50,225 nucleotides of DNA from Actinomyces ruminis (lineage in GTDB: Bacteria > Actinomycetota > Actinomycetes > Actinomycetales > Actinomycetaceae), in NCBI RefSeq assembly GCF_002154335.2, contig NZ_MTPX02000007.1, positions 1 through 50,225 of the forward strand, written 5' to 3'. Numbering within the stretch: the first letter of the stretch is position 1; each line of letters begins with the position of its first letter. Below, piece after piece: positions 27,290-36,648 of this stretch. Below the pieces are notes generated by a model, which saw only the letters and a program-made list of their open reading frames with translations, searched no databases and was not told the DNA's origin. Both the position numbers and the translations under genes were made by a program.

Positions 27290-28445
27290 TCAAAGCCGCC
27301 CAGGTGCGTCTGGTGCCCGCAGCCCCAGCAGCCACATGAGGTACAGCCCGCCGCAGGCCGCGGCCAGCAGCCCGACCGGGATCTGGAAAGGTGCCAGCAG
27401 CCGCTGTGCCAGCAGGTCGGCGACCACCAGCAGGGCGGCGCCCATGGCGGCGGACACCCCGAGCGTCAGCCCCGCCGTCCGCGCCAGTCGCCGCGCCAGC
27501 TGGGGTGCGGCCAGCGCCAGGAAGCCGATGGGGCCGGACACGGCCACGCATACGGCCGCGAGCACCACCCCGTAGCCGACCATGGCGGCCCGCAGCCGCC
27601 CCACGCCGAGCCCGAGGGAGGTGGCGGCGTCGTCGCCCAGCTCGAGGACGGCGGCCGGGCGGCCGAGCCAGATGGCCATGGGGATCAGCACGGCGGCGGC
27701 CACCGCCAGGGGACGCACCTGCGCCCAGGTGATGGCGTTCAGGGAGCCGTACTGCCAGGCGCGGGCCACCTCGGCCTGCTGGATGGTGGCGCGCGAGAGC
27801 AGGTAGTCGTTGACCGCGGACAGCGTCTGGGACAGGGCGACGCCCGCGAGCACCAGATTCTCGCCGGCGCCCCCGCGGCGCATGGCCACCACGACCACGA
27901 CGGCGGCGGTCACGAAGCCGCCCACGGTGGTGCCCAGGGCGATGGTGGCGGTGGAGGAGGCCGCGGACACGAGGATGACCAGCAGGCCGCCCGTGGTGGC
28001 GCCGGTGGTGAAGCCGACGATGTCGGGGCTGCCCAGCGGGTTGCGCGACAGGCTCTGGAAGAGGGCGCCGGAGACGGCCAGCATGGCGCCGATCAGGACG
28101 GCGGCGACCACGCGGGGCAGCCGCTGCCCCAGCACGATGAAGCGGTCGACCCGGTCGCCCTCCCCGGCCAGCACCCGCAGCGTCCGCGACGGACAGCTCG
28201 TAGGCGCCGGTCAGCAATGTGTAGACGCCCACGGCCGCCGCGATCGCCACAAGTGCTGCCGCCACGGCCAGGGCCCGACGGCGCGCCAGCAGGCTGCGAC
28301 CGCCGCCCGGGTGCAGCAGCAGGTTCCCGGCGGGCGGGCCGACGGCGGACCGGGGATTGGAGCAGTCGGAGCCGACGCCGTCGGGCGCTGCCGCCGTCTC
28401 CTCCGGAGTCCCGCGAGCGGCGCTGCGACACCAGTTCTGCCTCAT
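27290..28445 (-). CDS. FecCD-type iron-siderophore ABC permease 2 (frame break as sequenced)
   Basis: The second permease of the transporter. From the ATG at 28445 a long polar N-terminus leads to helix RALAVAAALVAIAAAVGVYT and then ...GAYELSVAD. After a frame break near 28178 the sequence continues LPRVVAAVLIGAMLAVSGAL and FQSLSRNPLGSPDIVGFTTG, the FecCD signature, and ends at 27290. Here the break needs one base removed or two added, unlike the other breaks in the window. The start overlaps the stop of the first permease (ATGA). It pairs with that protein to form the membrane channel. Confidence 0.88.
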
Positions 28446-29458
28446 CGACGTCCCTCCCCACGCCGCAGCACCATGCCCAGTAGCACGGGGCCGCCGTTGA
28501 AGGCGGTGACCACGCCCGCCTCCAGCTCGTCGGGACGGATCAGGACGCGTCCCACGATGTCCGCGGTCAGTAGCAGGATCGGCCCGGCCACCAGGGAGGC
28601 GGTCAGGAGCCGCCGCTGGTCGGCGCCCAGCACCAGCCGCAGCACGTGGGGCACCACCAGCCCCACGAAGGAGATGGGGCCGACCGCCGCCGTCGCCGCC
28701 CCGCACAACAGGGTGATGGCGAGCAGGGCGAGCGCCCGGGCCCGCCCCAGCCGGGCACCCAGCGCGGTGGCCTGCTCCTCCCCCAGGGCCAGGACGTTGA
28801 GGGTGTGCCCGGAGGCGAGGGCGAGGGCGAGCCCGGCTGCGAGGAACGGGGCGACCCAGGCCAGCAGGGCGGCGTCGCGTCCCTCGAGGGCGCCCACCAC
28901 CCAGAAGCGGTAGGAGTCGAAGGCGCTGGTGTCGTACATGGTTATGGTGCCGGTGATGGCGTTCAGGCTGGCGCCCAGGGCGATGCCGGCCAGCACCAGC
29001 CGGGTCGGGCCCGCCTCGGCGGATCGGCGGGCCATGAGCTGGACCAGGGCGGCCGCGAGCGCCGCGCCGGCGAAGGCGAACCAGAGGTGGCCGGACACGG
29101 CGGTGATGCCGCCCAGCCAGACGGACAGCACCACCGCCAGGGAGGCGCCGGCATTCACGCCCAGAATGCCGGGATCGGCCAGCGGGTTGCGGGTGAGCGC
29201 CTGCATGACCACCCCGGCCACGGCCAGGGCTGCGCCGGTGACGACGGCCAGCGCGGTGCGGGGCAGGCGCAGCCGCCAGACAATGAGGGAGGCGACCGTG
29301 TCGTCGTGGGCGCGCAGCCCGTCCCAGGCCTCGGCGAGGCCGAGCGGCCGGGAGCCGACGGCGAGGCTGAGCAGGCATAGGGCGGCCAGTAGGCCGAGGC
29401 CGCCCAGCAGCGCCCAGGCGTTCGGGGCGAGGGGACGGACGCCACTTGCACGATGCAC
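28442..29458 (-). CDS. FecCD-type iron-siderophore ABC permease 1
   Basis: A 338-residue protein with about nine or ten helices. The FecCD signature reads LRLPRTALAVVTGAALAVAG and then MQALTRNPLADPGILGVNAG. The coupling region GPISFVGLVVPHVLR is also present. The GTG at 29458 lies only 6 bp from the iron box, and a TATCCT -10 on this strand implies an almost leaderless transcript. It is divergent from the binding-protein and ATPase genes. Confidence 0.93.
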   Translation of the reverse strand: MHRASGVRPLAPNAWALLGGLGLLAALCLLSLAVGSRPLGLAEAWDGLRAHDDTVASLIVWRLRLPRTALAVVTGAALAVAGVVMQALTRNPLADPGILGVNAGASLAVVLSVWLGGITAVSGHLWFAFAGAALAAALVQLMARRSAEAGPTRLVLAGIALGASLNAITGTITMYDTSAFDSYRFWVVGALEGRDAALLAWVAPFLAAGLALALASGHTLNVLALGEEQATALGARLGRARALALLAITLLCGAATAAVGPISFVGLVVPHVLRLVLGADQRRLLTASLVAGPILLLTADIVGRVLIRPDELEAGVVTAFNGGPVLLGMVLRRGEGRR

Positions 29459-29464
29459 AGTTCC

Positions 29465-29480
29465 TTAGGATAGCCTCACC
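29465..29480. promoter_or_regulatory. DtxR/IdeR-type iron box shared by divergent promoters
   Basis: TTAGGATAGCCTCACC matches 14 of 16 positions of the iron-box sequence TTAGGTTAGCCTAACC. It overlaps a -10-like TAGGAT (29466-29471) for the plus-strand gene and TATCCT (29472-29467) for the minus-strand gene. One repressor site would shut both arms in iron-replete cells. Confidence 0.85.
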
Positions 29481-29482
29481 GC

Positions 29483-30544
29483 ATGAGTTCTCTGTTCTCG
29501 CGCCGCACCGCCCTGGGCGTGCTCGGCGCCGCCGTCGCTGTCCCCGTCCTCGCCGCCTGCTCCGGCTCCACGACCTCTACCTCCACCGGCTCCGCATCCG
29601 CAGACGCCTCCGCCGCCGCGGATGCGGCCAGTGCCGCCGCTGGCAATGCCACCGTCCCTACCACGATCCCCGACGGCATGGGCTCCGGTCAGGGAGACGA
29701 CGTCTTCCCCCGCACCGTCACCCACTTCCTGGGCGACACCACCATCGAGGCGTCCCCGCAGCGGGTCGTGATCATCTCCACCGGCCAGCTGGACGCCGCC
29801 CTGACGCTGGGTGTCGTGCCGGTCGGTGCCACCTCCGGCGACGGCGCCGGCACCGTCCCCGACTACCTGCCCACCGCCTTCCCCGACGCCGCCGACGCCC
29901 TGGCCGAGATCACCGACGTCGGCTCGCGCACCGAGCCGAGCGTGGAGGCCATCGCCGCCCTCTCCCCCGACCTGATCCTGATGAACATCGCCGGTAAGGA
30001 CGCCGAGTCCCTTTACACCTCCCTGAGCGAGATCGCCCCCACGGTGGCCACACAGGGCACCGGACAGTACTGGAAGCAGGACTTCCTGCTGCTGGCCGAC
30101 GCCCTGGGCAAGCCGGAGGAGGCCCAGGCCTGGCTGGACACCTTCCACACCGACGCCGCCTCCGCCGGCCAGGGCATCACTGCGGACACCACCATCTCGC
30201 TGCTGCGCAAGAACGGGGACCGCACCCGCATCTTCGGGGCCGTCTCCTTCGCCGGCTCGGTGCTGGCGGACATGGGCGTGGCCCGCCCGGACACCCAGAC
30301 CTTCACCGACGACACCTCTCAGGACATCTCCGAGGAGCAGCTCGACCAGGCCGACGCCGACTGGATCCTGTACGGCGTGCAGGGCGGGGACGAGACCGAG
30401 CTGACGAGCATGTCGCTGTGGTCGACGCTGGCGGCGGTGCAGGCCGGTCAGGCCGTGCAGGTTGAGGACGACCCCTTCTACCTCAACGCCGGCCCGACGG
30501 CGGCGCGCGTCGTCCTGGATACGGTCAGCCGGACGGTGAAGTGA
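29483..30544 (+). CDS. Iron-siderophore ABC transporter substrate-binding lipoprotein
   Basis: A 353-residue protein. The N-terminus MSSLFSRRTALGVLG has an Arg pair and a hydrophobic stretch leading to lipobox VLAAC with Cys26, so it is a membrane-anchored lipoprotein. After a Ser/Thr/Ala linker, residues from about 80 form a FhuD/FepB-type fold (PQRVVIISTGQLDAALTLGV, then SVEAIAALSPDLILMN). The ATG at 29483 follows the iron box directly with no ribosome-binding site, which fits leaderless translation. The ATPase gene follows on the same strand 30 bp downstream. Confidence 0.92.
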   Translation: MSSLFSRRTALGVLGAAVAVPVLAACSGSTTSTSTGSASADASAAADAASAAAGNATVPTTIPDGMGSGQGDDVFPRTVTHFLGDTTIEASPQRVVIISTGQLDAALTLGVVPVGATSGDGAGTVPDYLPTAFPDAADALAEITDVGSRTEPSVEAIAALSPDLILMNIAGKDAESLYTSLSEIAPTVATQGTGQYWKQDFLLLADALGKPEEAQAWLDTFHTDAASAGQGITADTTISLLRKNGDRTRIFGAVSFAGSVLADMGVARPDTQTFTDDTSQDISEEQLDQADADWILYGVQGGDETELTSMSLWSTLAAVQAGQAVQVEDDPFYLNAGPTAARVVLDTVSRTVK

Positions 30545-30574
30545 GCGCGGGCCACGAGCAGTAGCGCGTTTACC

Positions 30575-31453
30575 GTGGCCGTCACGGTCAAGACCGCCAT
30601 GGGCGGCAGCACCCCGACCGGGACCGCCCCGGGCCGCAGCGAGTTGCGGGCCCGGGGCGTGTCCCTGTCCTACCACCCTGAGCACCCGGTCATATCCGAC
30701 CTGAGCGTGCGCGTGCCCCCGGGCGAGGTGACCATGATTGTGGGGCCGAACGCCTGTGGGAAGTCCACGCTGCTGCGGGCCCTCAGCCGGGTGCTCGCCC
30801 CCGACTCCGGGCAGGTGCTGCTCGACGGCGAGGACATTGCGAACCTGCGGCCGAAGTCCTTCGCCCGCAGGGTGGGGATGCTGGCCCAGTCGTCGATCGC
30901 GCCGGCGGGCATCACCGTGCACGAGCTGGTGGCACGGGGCCGCTACCCCCACCAGTCGCTGCTGCACCAGTGGTCGGTGCACGACGATGCGGCGGTCACG
31001 GAGGCGATGGAGCGCACGCAGGTGACCGACCTGGCCCGCAGGCGGGTGGCCTCCCTGTCCGGCGGGCAGCGGCAGCGGGTGTGGATCGCCATGGCGCTGG
31101 CCCAGCGCACCGACGTGCTGCTGCTGGACGAGCCCACCACCTACCTGGACCTGGCCCACCAGGTGGAGGTGCTGGAGCTGTGCCGGGAGCTGAACGCCGA
31201 GCTCGGCACCACGATCGTGGCGGTGCTGCACGACCTGAATCAGGCGTGCCGCTACGCCGACCGCATCATCGCCATGCGCTCGGGCCGCATTATGGCCAAC
31301 GGCGCCCCGCGGGAGGTGATCACCCCGGGGCTGGTGCAGGAGGTGTTCGGCCTGGAAGTGCACGTGGCCCCGGACCCGCTCACCGGCACGCCGCTGGTGC
31401 TGCCGCTGCCGCGCGGGTGCGACCCCGACAGGGGCGAGCCTGCCGCAGGCTGA
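30575..31453 (+). CDS. Iron-siderophore ABC transporter ATP-binding protein
   Basis: A 292-residue FepC-type ATPase. Walker A is GPNACGKST (57-65), followed by the Q-loop MLAQSSIAPAG. The signature is LSGGQRQR, Walker B is VLLLDEPTTYLD, and the switch His is in AVLHDLNQA. The GTG at 30575 is used; ATG 30599 is also possible, and neither has a good ribosome-binding site. Together with the lipoprotein and the two divergent permeases it makes a complete importer. Confidence 0.92.
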   Translation: MAVTVKTAMGGSTPTGTAPGRSELRARGVSLSYHPEHPVISDLSVRVPPGEVTMIVGPNACGKSTLLRALSRVLAPDSGQVLLDGEDIANLRPKSFARRVGMLAQSSIAPAGITVHELVARGRYPHQSLLHQWSVHDDAAVTEAMERTQVTDLARRRVASLSGGQRQRVWIAMALAQRTDVLLLDEPTTYLDLAHQVEVLELCRELNAELGTTIVAVLHDLNQACRYADRIIAMRSGRIMANGAPREVITPGLVQEVFGLEVHVAPDPLTGTPLVLPLPRGCDPDRGEPAAG

Positions 31454-31588
31454 CGCCAAGAACCACCCGGCATGTTGCCAGGCCCTGGCAATACCTGGCG
31501 GACCGGAGCCCGGCGGCCTTAGTCTGGACGGTGACGAACAACCGGCGTGGGCTGTTCGCCCCGCATCATCCCGAATCTAGGAGTATTC

Positions 31589-32634
31589 GTGACTGCCACT
31601 GCCCTGCCCGAGACCATGCGCGCCGTCGTCATGCGCGGCCCCGGCGACGTCGTCGTCGAGGACGTGGAGGTGCCCCGCGTCGTCAAGCCGACCGACGTCG
31701 TCATCAAGCTGGCCGCCGCCTGCATCTGCGGCTCCGACCTGTGGCCCTACCGCGGCCTGGAGCCGGTGGAGAACCGGCCCATGGGGCACGAGTACGTGGG
31801 CACCATCGTGGAGGCGGGCGAGGAGGTCAAGACCCTCAAGGTCGGCGACTTCGTGATCGGCTCCTTCATGCTCTCGGACGGCACCTGCGAGATCTGCCAG
31901 GCCGGGTACCCGTCCCGCTGCGCCAACGCCGGCCACTACACCGGCTCCCAGGCGCAGTACATGCGCGTGGAACTGGCCGACGGCTCGCTCGTGGCCGTGC
32001 CCGGCGGAATGCCGGACGACCCCGACCGCATCGCCGACTACCTGGCCGCCTCCGACGTGCTGGGTACCGGCTGGTTCGCCGCGGTGGCCGCCGAGGCCGG
32101 CCCGGGCAAGACCATCGCCGTGGTCGGCGACGGCGCGGTGGGCCTGTCCGCCGTGCTGGCCGCCAAGACGCTCGGCGCCGAGAGGGTCATCGCCTTCTCC
32201 CGGCACGAGGACCGTGCCGCCCTGGCCCGCGAGTACGGCGCCGACGTCGTCATCGCCGAGCGCGGCGAGGAGGGCGCCGCCAAGGTCAAGGAGCTGACCG
32301 GCGGCTACGGCGCCCACGGCGTGGTCGAGGCGGTCGGCAACCAGGTCTCCATGGACCAGGCCATCGCCTCCTGCCGCCCCGGCGGCTATGTCGGCTTCGT
32401 GGGCGTGAGCCACGACCAGCAGATTGACGGCTTCAACCTGTTCTTCTCCCAGGTGCACCTGCACGGCGGCCCCGCCCCGGTGCGCCGCTTCCTGCCCGAC
32501 CTGATCAAGCGCATCCAGGCCGACGAGATCCACCCCGGCAGGTCTTCACCTCCCGCATTCCGCTCGACGCCGCCGCCGAGGGCTACAGGGCCATGGACGA
32601 GCGCCGCGAGATCAAGGTCCTGCTCGAGGTCTGA
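31589..32634 (+). CDS. Zinc-dependent alcohol dehydrogenase family protein (frame break near the 3' end)
   Basis: An MDR-family oxidoreductase of about 348 residues. The catalytic zinc region is CICGSDLWPYRG and GHEYVG; the structural zinc lobe has three cysteines (GTCEICQAGYPSRC). The NAD(P) motif is VVGDGAVGLSAV. As sequenced the frame shifts at 32541; adding one G (GGCAGGTC to GGCAGGGTC) restores VFTSRIPLDAAAEGYRAMDE and the end IKVLLEV at 32634. The GTG at 31589 follows TAGGAG at 6 nt. Substrate unknown. It is not obviously linked to the iron genes. Confidence 0.88.
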
Positions 32635-32670
32635 GCCGCTCCCGCAGTACGGCGCGCGCGCCCGTCTCTT

Positions 32671-32847
32671 TCCACCATCGGTGACGACGTGTGGATCGGG
32701 GCGGGCGCCGTCGTCTGCCCGGGGGTGAGCATCGGGGTCGGCGCGATCGTCGCCGCCGGGGCGGTGGTAGCCCGGGACGTGCCCGCGGGCGTTGTGGTGG
32801 GCGGTGTGCCCGCCCGGGTGCTGCGCGAGGTGAAGACGTCGGACTAG
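32671..32847 (+). pseudogene. Remnant of a hexapeptide-repeat O-acetyltransferase (C-terminal part only)
   Basis: The frame reads [20 protein letters not shown], then more hexapeptide repeats and [18 protein letters not shown], which is the end of a maltose/galactoside acetyltransferase-type left-handed beta-helix. No start codon or N-terminal half exists upstream, because the frame follows directly after the dehydrogenase gene. It is a truncated leftover marking a rearrangement next to the accessory region. Confidence 0.8.
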
Positions 32848-32989
32848 CGGCGACCAGACCTCCCGCCGCTCCCTGCATCCCGCTCATCCGAGAACAAGTC
32901 CTTGCAGACGCGGAGACTCCTCATGCAGCGGCCTGACCGTACGCAGCCACTCGATCAGGTGAAACACCACCACGGCCCCTGTCTACGAG

Positions 32990-33190
32990 TCACTTGATAC
33001 AGAACCCCACAGGCGGCAGTTTCTTGTTATTCAAGCACTGTAAGAGACTAGAGGGTGCCACTACATAGGAAACAGCGCCACTTTCACCCATAAGCCGTTC
33101 ACCATTCGAGACCGACACAGGCGAGGACATCGAACATACAATGAGTGCCACACTGACAAACATGGCAAAAACGCTTGAACGCACGGACAT
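32990..33190 (-). CDS. Small secreted two-cysteine protein, unknown function
   Basis: A 66-residue protein preceded by GGAAGGG 5 nt before the ATG at 33190. Residues 1-23 (MSVRSSVFAMFVSVALIVCS) form a signal peptide. The remaining 40 or so residues end QCLNNKKLPPVGFCIK, with two cysteines 12 residues apart that could form a disulfide loop. Codon use is lower in G+C than the rest of the window. It lies downstream of the histidine kinase on the same strand and at the edge of the bacteriocin region. Possible roles are a signal peptide for the kinase, an accessory bacteriocin or an immunity factor. None is shown by sequence. Confidence 0.6.
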   Translation of the reverse strand: MSVRSSVFAMFVSVALIVCSMSSPVSVSNGERLMGESGAVSYVVAPSSLLQCLNNKKLPPVGFCIK

Positions 33191-33362
33191 GCTTACCCTT
33201 CCCTCTGCACGAGATGACGAAACCATCATTCCTGCCATGCGCCGAAAACGCTATACCACGTAAGTCGACACTAGTCAGCGACTTTAGTAGCACACCTCAA
33301 TCGAAATTCACGCCCAAAGTAGTAGACACCTCACCGAACGATCGCCAATTACTCCAATAGCC
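33191..33362 (-). other. A+T-richer gap between histidine kinase and small secreted protein
   Basis: No gene is seen. The stretch is clearly lower in G+C than the chromosome around it and probably holds the promoter of the 66-residue secreted protein. Confidence 0.4.
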
Positions 33363-34600
33363 CTATTTTGAAACCTGCTGCGCGGTGTGCAGAGGTACTG
33401 TGAAGACCACTGTCCAGCGCCCCCCACCCCGGTTCGTAATAAACTCACCACCAAGGGCCTCCACTCGGAGGCGCGCCCCTTCTAAACCGACCCCAGACGA
33501 AAGCGCCTTGTCCTTCGAGCGGTTTGCATCAACAGAATTCGTCACCATACACTCGAGCACATCGCCATTAACCTCGGCCACTACCCGCGCGCAACCATTG
33601 ACAGAAGTGTATTTCGCCGCATTGCTTACAAGCTCTCCAATCACGCGAACCACCTGCTGTCGCGTACCCGGAGTGAAGACTCCATCCTCGTCAAACAGAT
33701 CGACTCCCTCCGCCTCCAAGGAAGCTTGGCGCCCCGCCAATACACGTCTAGTATCGTCGAGCACTTGGATGACGGGACGCGGCGGCACAACAGACAAGAG
33801 CGCCAAAGCAGCATCATTATCAGTCGCATTCATGCTCCGCAGACTGCGCCGCAACTGGGCCGCGGCTGTACGCACAGGTTCGATCACTCCGTTCAACTCA
33901 CGAGCCAGATCACTATCGTCCGGACGAGCGATTTTCAAACGCTCTGCAGCCATCACCGCATACGCTAGATCATTAGCAACCGTGTCGTGAAGCTCAGACA
34001 TAAGAAGCGTCGTTGTCGCGCGAGCAGTTTACGCCGCTGCCGCGACACATCAATGGCTCGTTTGCGCTGATGACGCAACAACTCTCCAAATATGACACAC
34101 GGAACACCGATTATCGCTATCCAGACTAAAGATGCACCGAATACTTCCTGCCTGGTGTCATAGTAGACAATAACCGCTACAGCAGCAGCTATATAGCCAT
34201 ACACCAATTGCCGCGACAACCCGCGCGCAAGAAGCATAGCCGCAGCACCCCAGACAGCCATCGATGGGATTACCCCGGTAGTTTGCGGAACCGCCGAAGC
34301 GACCCACATCACTACAAAACTCGCCCCGGCGCCCAGACCAAATATGACCGAAGTGAGAGGCAATGCCAATAACGCTACAACCGTCAATACAATAGCCGTT
34401 GTCTCGAGAGGCGTACCTAGATAAGGCGATAGAACTATCAGAAACACGGCCACACCGAGGTGCAGCAGGTGCGTTCGGGCCGTTGGACGCCACAGATCCG
34501 GGTCATCTTGATCAGGAAGCGGAGATGAGCGCGACAGCAATGAGAGGGACGAACGTAGCGAAGAGAACAGGGACGAACGTAGCGAAGAGAACACAGACAC
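33363..34600 (-). CDS. Membrane sensor histidine kinase of the bacteriocin region (frameshifted)
   Basis: NarL/HisKA_3-type kinase of about 412 residues when one base is added near 34010. The first frame has a Ser/Arg-rich start, then five or six helices (HLGVAVFLIVLSPYLGTPLE, TTAIVLTVVALLALPLTSVI, and more), ending in KRAIDVSRQRRKLLARQR. The second frame begins MSELHDTVANDLAYAVMAAE, with the phospho-acceptor His in ELHDTVAND. It continues into a HATPase domain (VIGELVSNAAKYTS, GVGLEGARLRVEALGGEF). The GTG at 34600 follows GGGAG at 8 nt. It is divergent from its response regulator. G+C is lower than the window mean, suggesting acquisition. Confidence 0.85.
34545..34592. repeat. 24-bp tandem duplication in the kinase N-terminus
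   Basis: AGGGACGAACGTAGCGAAGA plus GAAC occurs twice back to back (34545-34568 and 34569-34592). It is in frame and encodes a doubled FSSLRSSL block near the kinase N-terminus. Confidence 0.9.
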
Positions 34601-34645
34601 GGCAACAGCTCCCGACGGGAACGGGTTCGGGCTTAAGCTTAGGGC

Positions 34646-35320
34646 ATGCCTAGCCCTGATGCACTTCCGACGGAGGGAGCCGGCGACGCCCCCATCCGGG
34701 TGGTCGTGGTGGACAACGACGTGTACGTCCTGCACGCACTACGCAACTACCTGGAGAGCGCGCCCCAGATCGAGTTGCTGCACGTCTTCGAGTCCGCCAC
34801 GGATGCGCTTCGGTTCCTGCGCGGCAGGCGCGTAGACGTTGTGCTCACCGATGTACGGATGCCCGGCATGGACGGCCTCGAGCTGCTGTCGCGCATCAAG
34901 CAGGAGTCTCCAGAGATAGCCGTGGTGGTCCTAACCGGCTTCGACGATGACACTGCCATGTTGACTGCACTTACGCAGCACGCCAACGGCTTCCTGTACA
35001 AGACCGCGGAGCCGGACGACGTCGTCCGCGCCATCGTCGCCGCGCACCAGGGCGGCACCGCCATCTCCCCGGACGCTGCCTCCAGACTGGTCGCCGAGCA
35101 TCTGCGCCCGGTGCGGCAAGGGCATGCTCCCGACGGCGTTACTCCTGCTGAGCAGAACGTCTTGGACCTACTGTGCGAGGGCATGTCCAACGCAGAGATC
35201 GCGGAGAAGCTGTTCATCGCCGAGAGCACCGTCAAACGCCACGTGTCAAGTCTGATGCACAAGTACGGCGTGGACTCACGCCTCAGGCTCGTAATCGAAG
35301 CCACCAAGGCTCAACAGTAG
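34646..35320 (+). CDS. NarL/LuxR-family response regulator
   Basis: A 224-residue regulator. The receiver domain has acidic residues in VVVDNDVY, the phospho-acceptor Asp69 in LTDVRMPG and the conserved Lys in FLYKTAEP. The C-terminal LuxR helix-turn-helix reads LLCEGMSNAEIAEKLFIAES and TVKRHVSSLMHKY. It is divergent from its kinase (45 bp apart) and convergent with the subtilisin gene (12 bp gap). Likely target: the bacteriocin promoter region, where a CTTCCCC/GGGGAAG palindrome lies. Confidence 0.93.
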   Translation: MPSPDALPTEGAGDAPIRVVVVDNDVYVLHALRNYLESAPQIELLHVFESATDALRFLRGRRVDVVLTDVRMPGMDGLELLSRIKQESPEIAVVVLTGFDDDTAMLTALTQHANGFLYKTAEPDDVVRAIVAAHQGGTAISPDAASRLVAEHLRPVRQGHAPDGVTPAEQNVLDLLCEGMSNAEIAEKLFIAESTVKRHVSSLMHKYGVDSRLRLVIEATKAQQ

Positions 35321-35332
35321 CCTGGAGCTCGG

Positions 35333-36648
35333 TCACCACCTCGCGAATCTGCCCAGTCGAAGGGTCCCGGAGCCGTACCAGGTGTTGCCTCCGGCTGCCC
35401 GGTCCTGGCACAGCAGTTCGCTGTCCTGCGCGGGACAGCCGATCGGTGAGGCCAGGGCCAGCAGCTTGTTTCCCGCTCGGGAGGCGGGCGTACCGCGTGC
35501 GATCAGTATGGCCGCGGCCGCAGCCACTTGTGGAGCGGCATATGAGGTGCCGCACACGTACCAGTAATAGCGGCACGTGTCGGTGCGCTGGTCGCATTCG
35601 GCGATGACCTCCGGGGACGTGGAACTGCCGTCTTCGGCGAGAACGCCGGCATCGCGGAGCAGCCCCTGGGGAACAGTGGTCAGGATGGCCGTATCCTGCC
35701 CATGCGGCACCCCGTCTTCGTCGTACCAGAGCGGCTCGCCGCCGGGAGCGACGATATCCACGGCCTGGCCGATGTTGGCGTAGCTGGCACGCTCGCCCGT
35801 AGCGTTGGCCGCGCCCACAGTAATGACGGCATCGGACTGGGCAGGCATGGTGACGCAGCTGTCGTTGACCTCGCGTGGTCCCTGCCCGGAATAGCCGGAA
35901 CTGAACCAGTCAGCGGTGCCGTGGTCCAGATCGAAGCCCTCGTTGCCGGCTGCCGCGATGAGGATGGTCCCGTGAGCCGCCGCATAGTCGAGCGCGGACT
36001 CGATCTCCTCCAGATCGGCGGCCTGTTGGGCGCGTTCCTCGGCGGTGTCGCCCGGGGCGTCTGTGCAGTATCGGAACCACGGGTCGGTGGTGAAGGCCAT
36101 GACCAGTATGTCCAGTTCGGTGTCAGCCCCGTAGCGGATCGCTTGGGATACGGCCTCGGTGGAGAAACTGCCGGTGGCGTCGCCCGCCTTCAGACTGACC
36201 AGGTCAACTCCGGGTGCTGCCCCACCGATGCCGCGGCCGTCCCGTGCCGCCGCGATGATGCCGGCGACGCCGGTACCGTGCCCGAGCGGATCCACTCCGG
36301 GATCGGCACAGTCGGGGTCCATGCTGCAAGCCTGGTCCGGCAGGAAGGAGCGGCTGTCCTCGGTGTTGTAGGCGGCGGCCAGTTCCGGGTGGGTGGCGTC
36401 GACGCCTGTGTCAATGATCCCCACCGATACTCCGGCGCGTCCCAGGGCCGGGTGCCGCGTTCGTTCCAGTTCAGGTACCACTGCTGGGATGCCAGCGGCT
36501 CCGCACGCCGGTATTCGGTCCGCGGCGTGGCCGAGGCGAGCGGCATAATTTCCAGCGCCAACACGAGCGAGATCACGGCGGACATGAGGCTGCCGCCCGA
36601 CCGGCGCCTCGGGAGCGACAGCGGCAGCGGTGAATTGGCCGTCACCAT
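35333..36648 (-). CDS. Secreted S8 (subtilisin-like) serine peptidase (frameshifted)
   Basis: The catalytic triad is visible: Asp in GIIDTGVD, His in GHGTGVAG and Ser in GTSYAAP, with the oxyanion Asn in IAAAGNEG. The natural N-terminus lies in the neighbouring frame from the ATG at 36648. It is a signal peptide (PRRRSGGSLMSAVISLVLAL, then EIMPLASA) followed by QQWYLNWNERGTR, the N-terminal strand of mature subtilases. One added base between 36440 and 36460 joins the parts to about 438 residues. The start overlaps the end of the 126-residue gene, so it is in the operon. It is a candidate leader protease or processing enzyme for the exported bacteriocin. Confidence 0.88.

Noticed and set aside
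29465..31459. 664-codon minus-strand frame opposite the siderophore binding protein and ATPase
   Set aside because: Antisense shadow, rich in Gly, His, Val and Asp, overlapping two well-supported genes.
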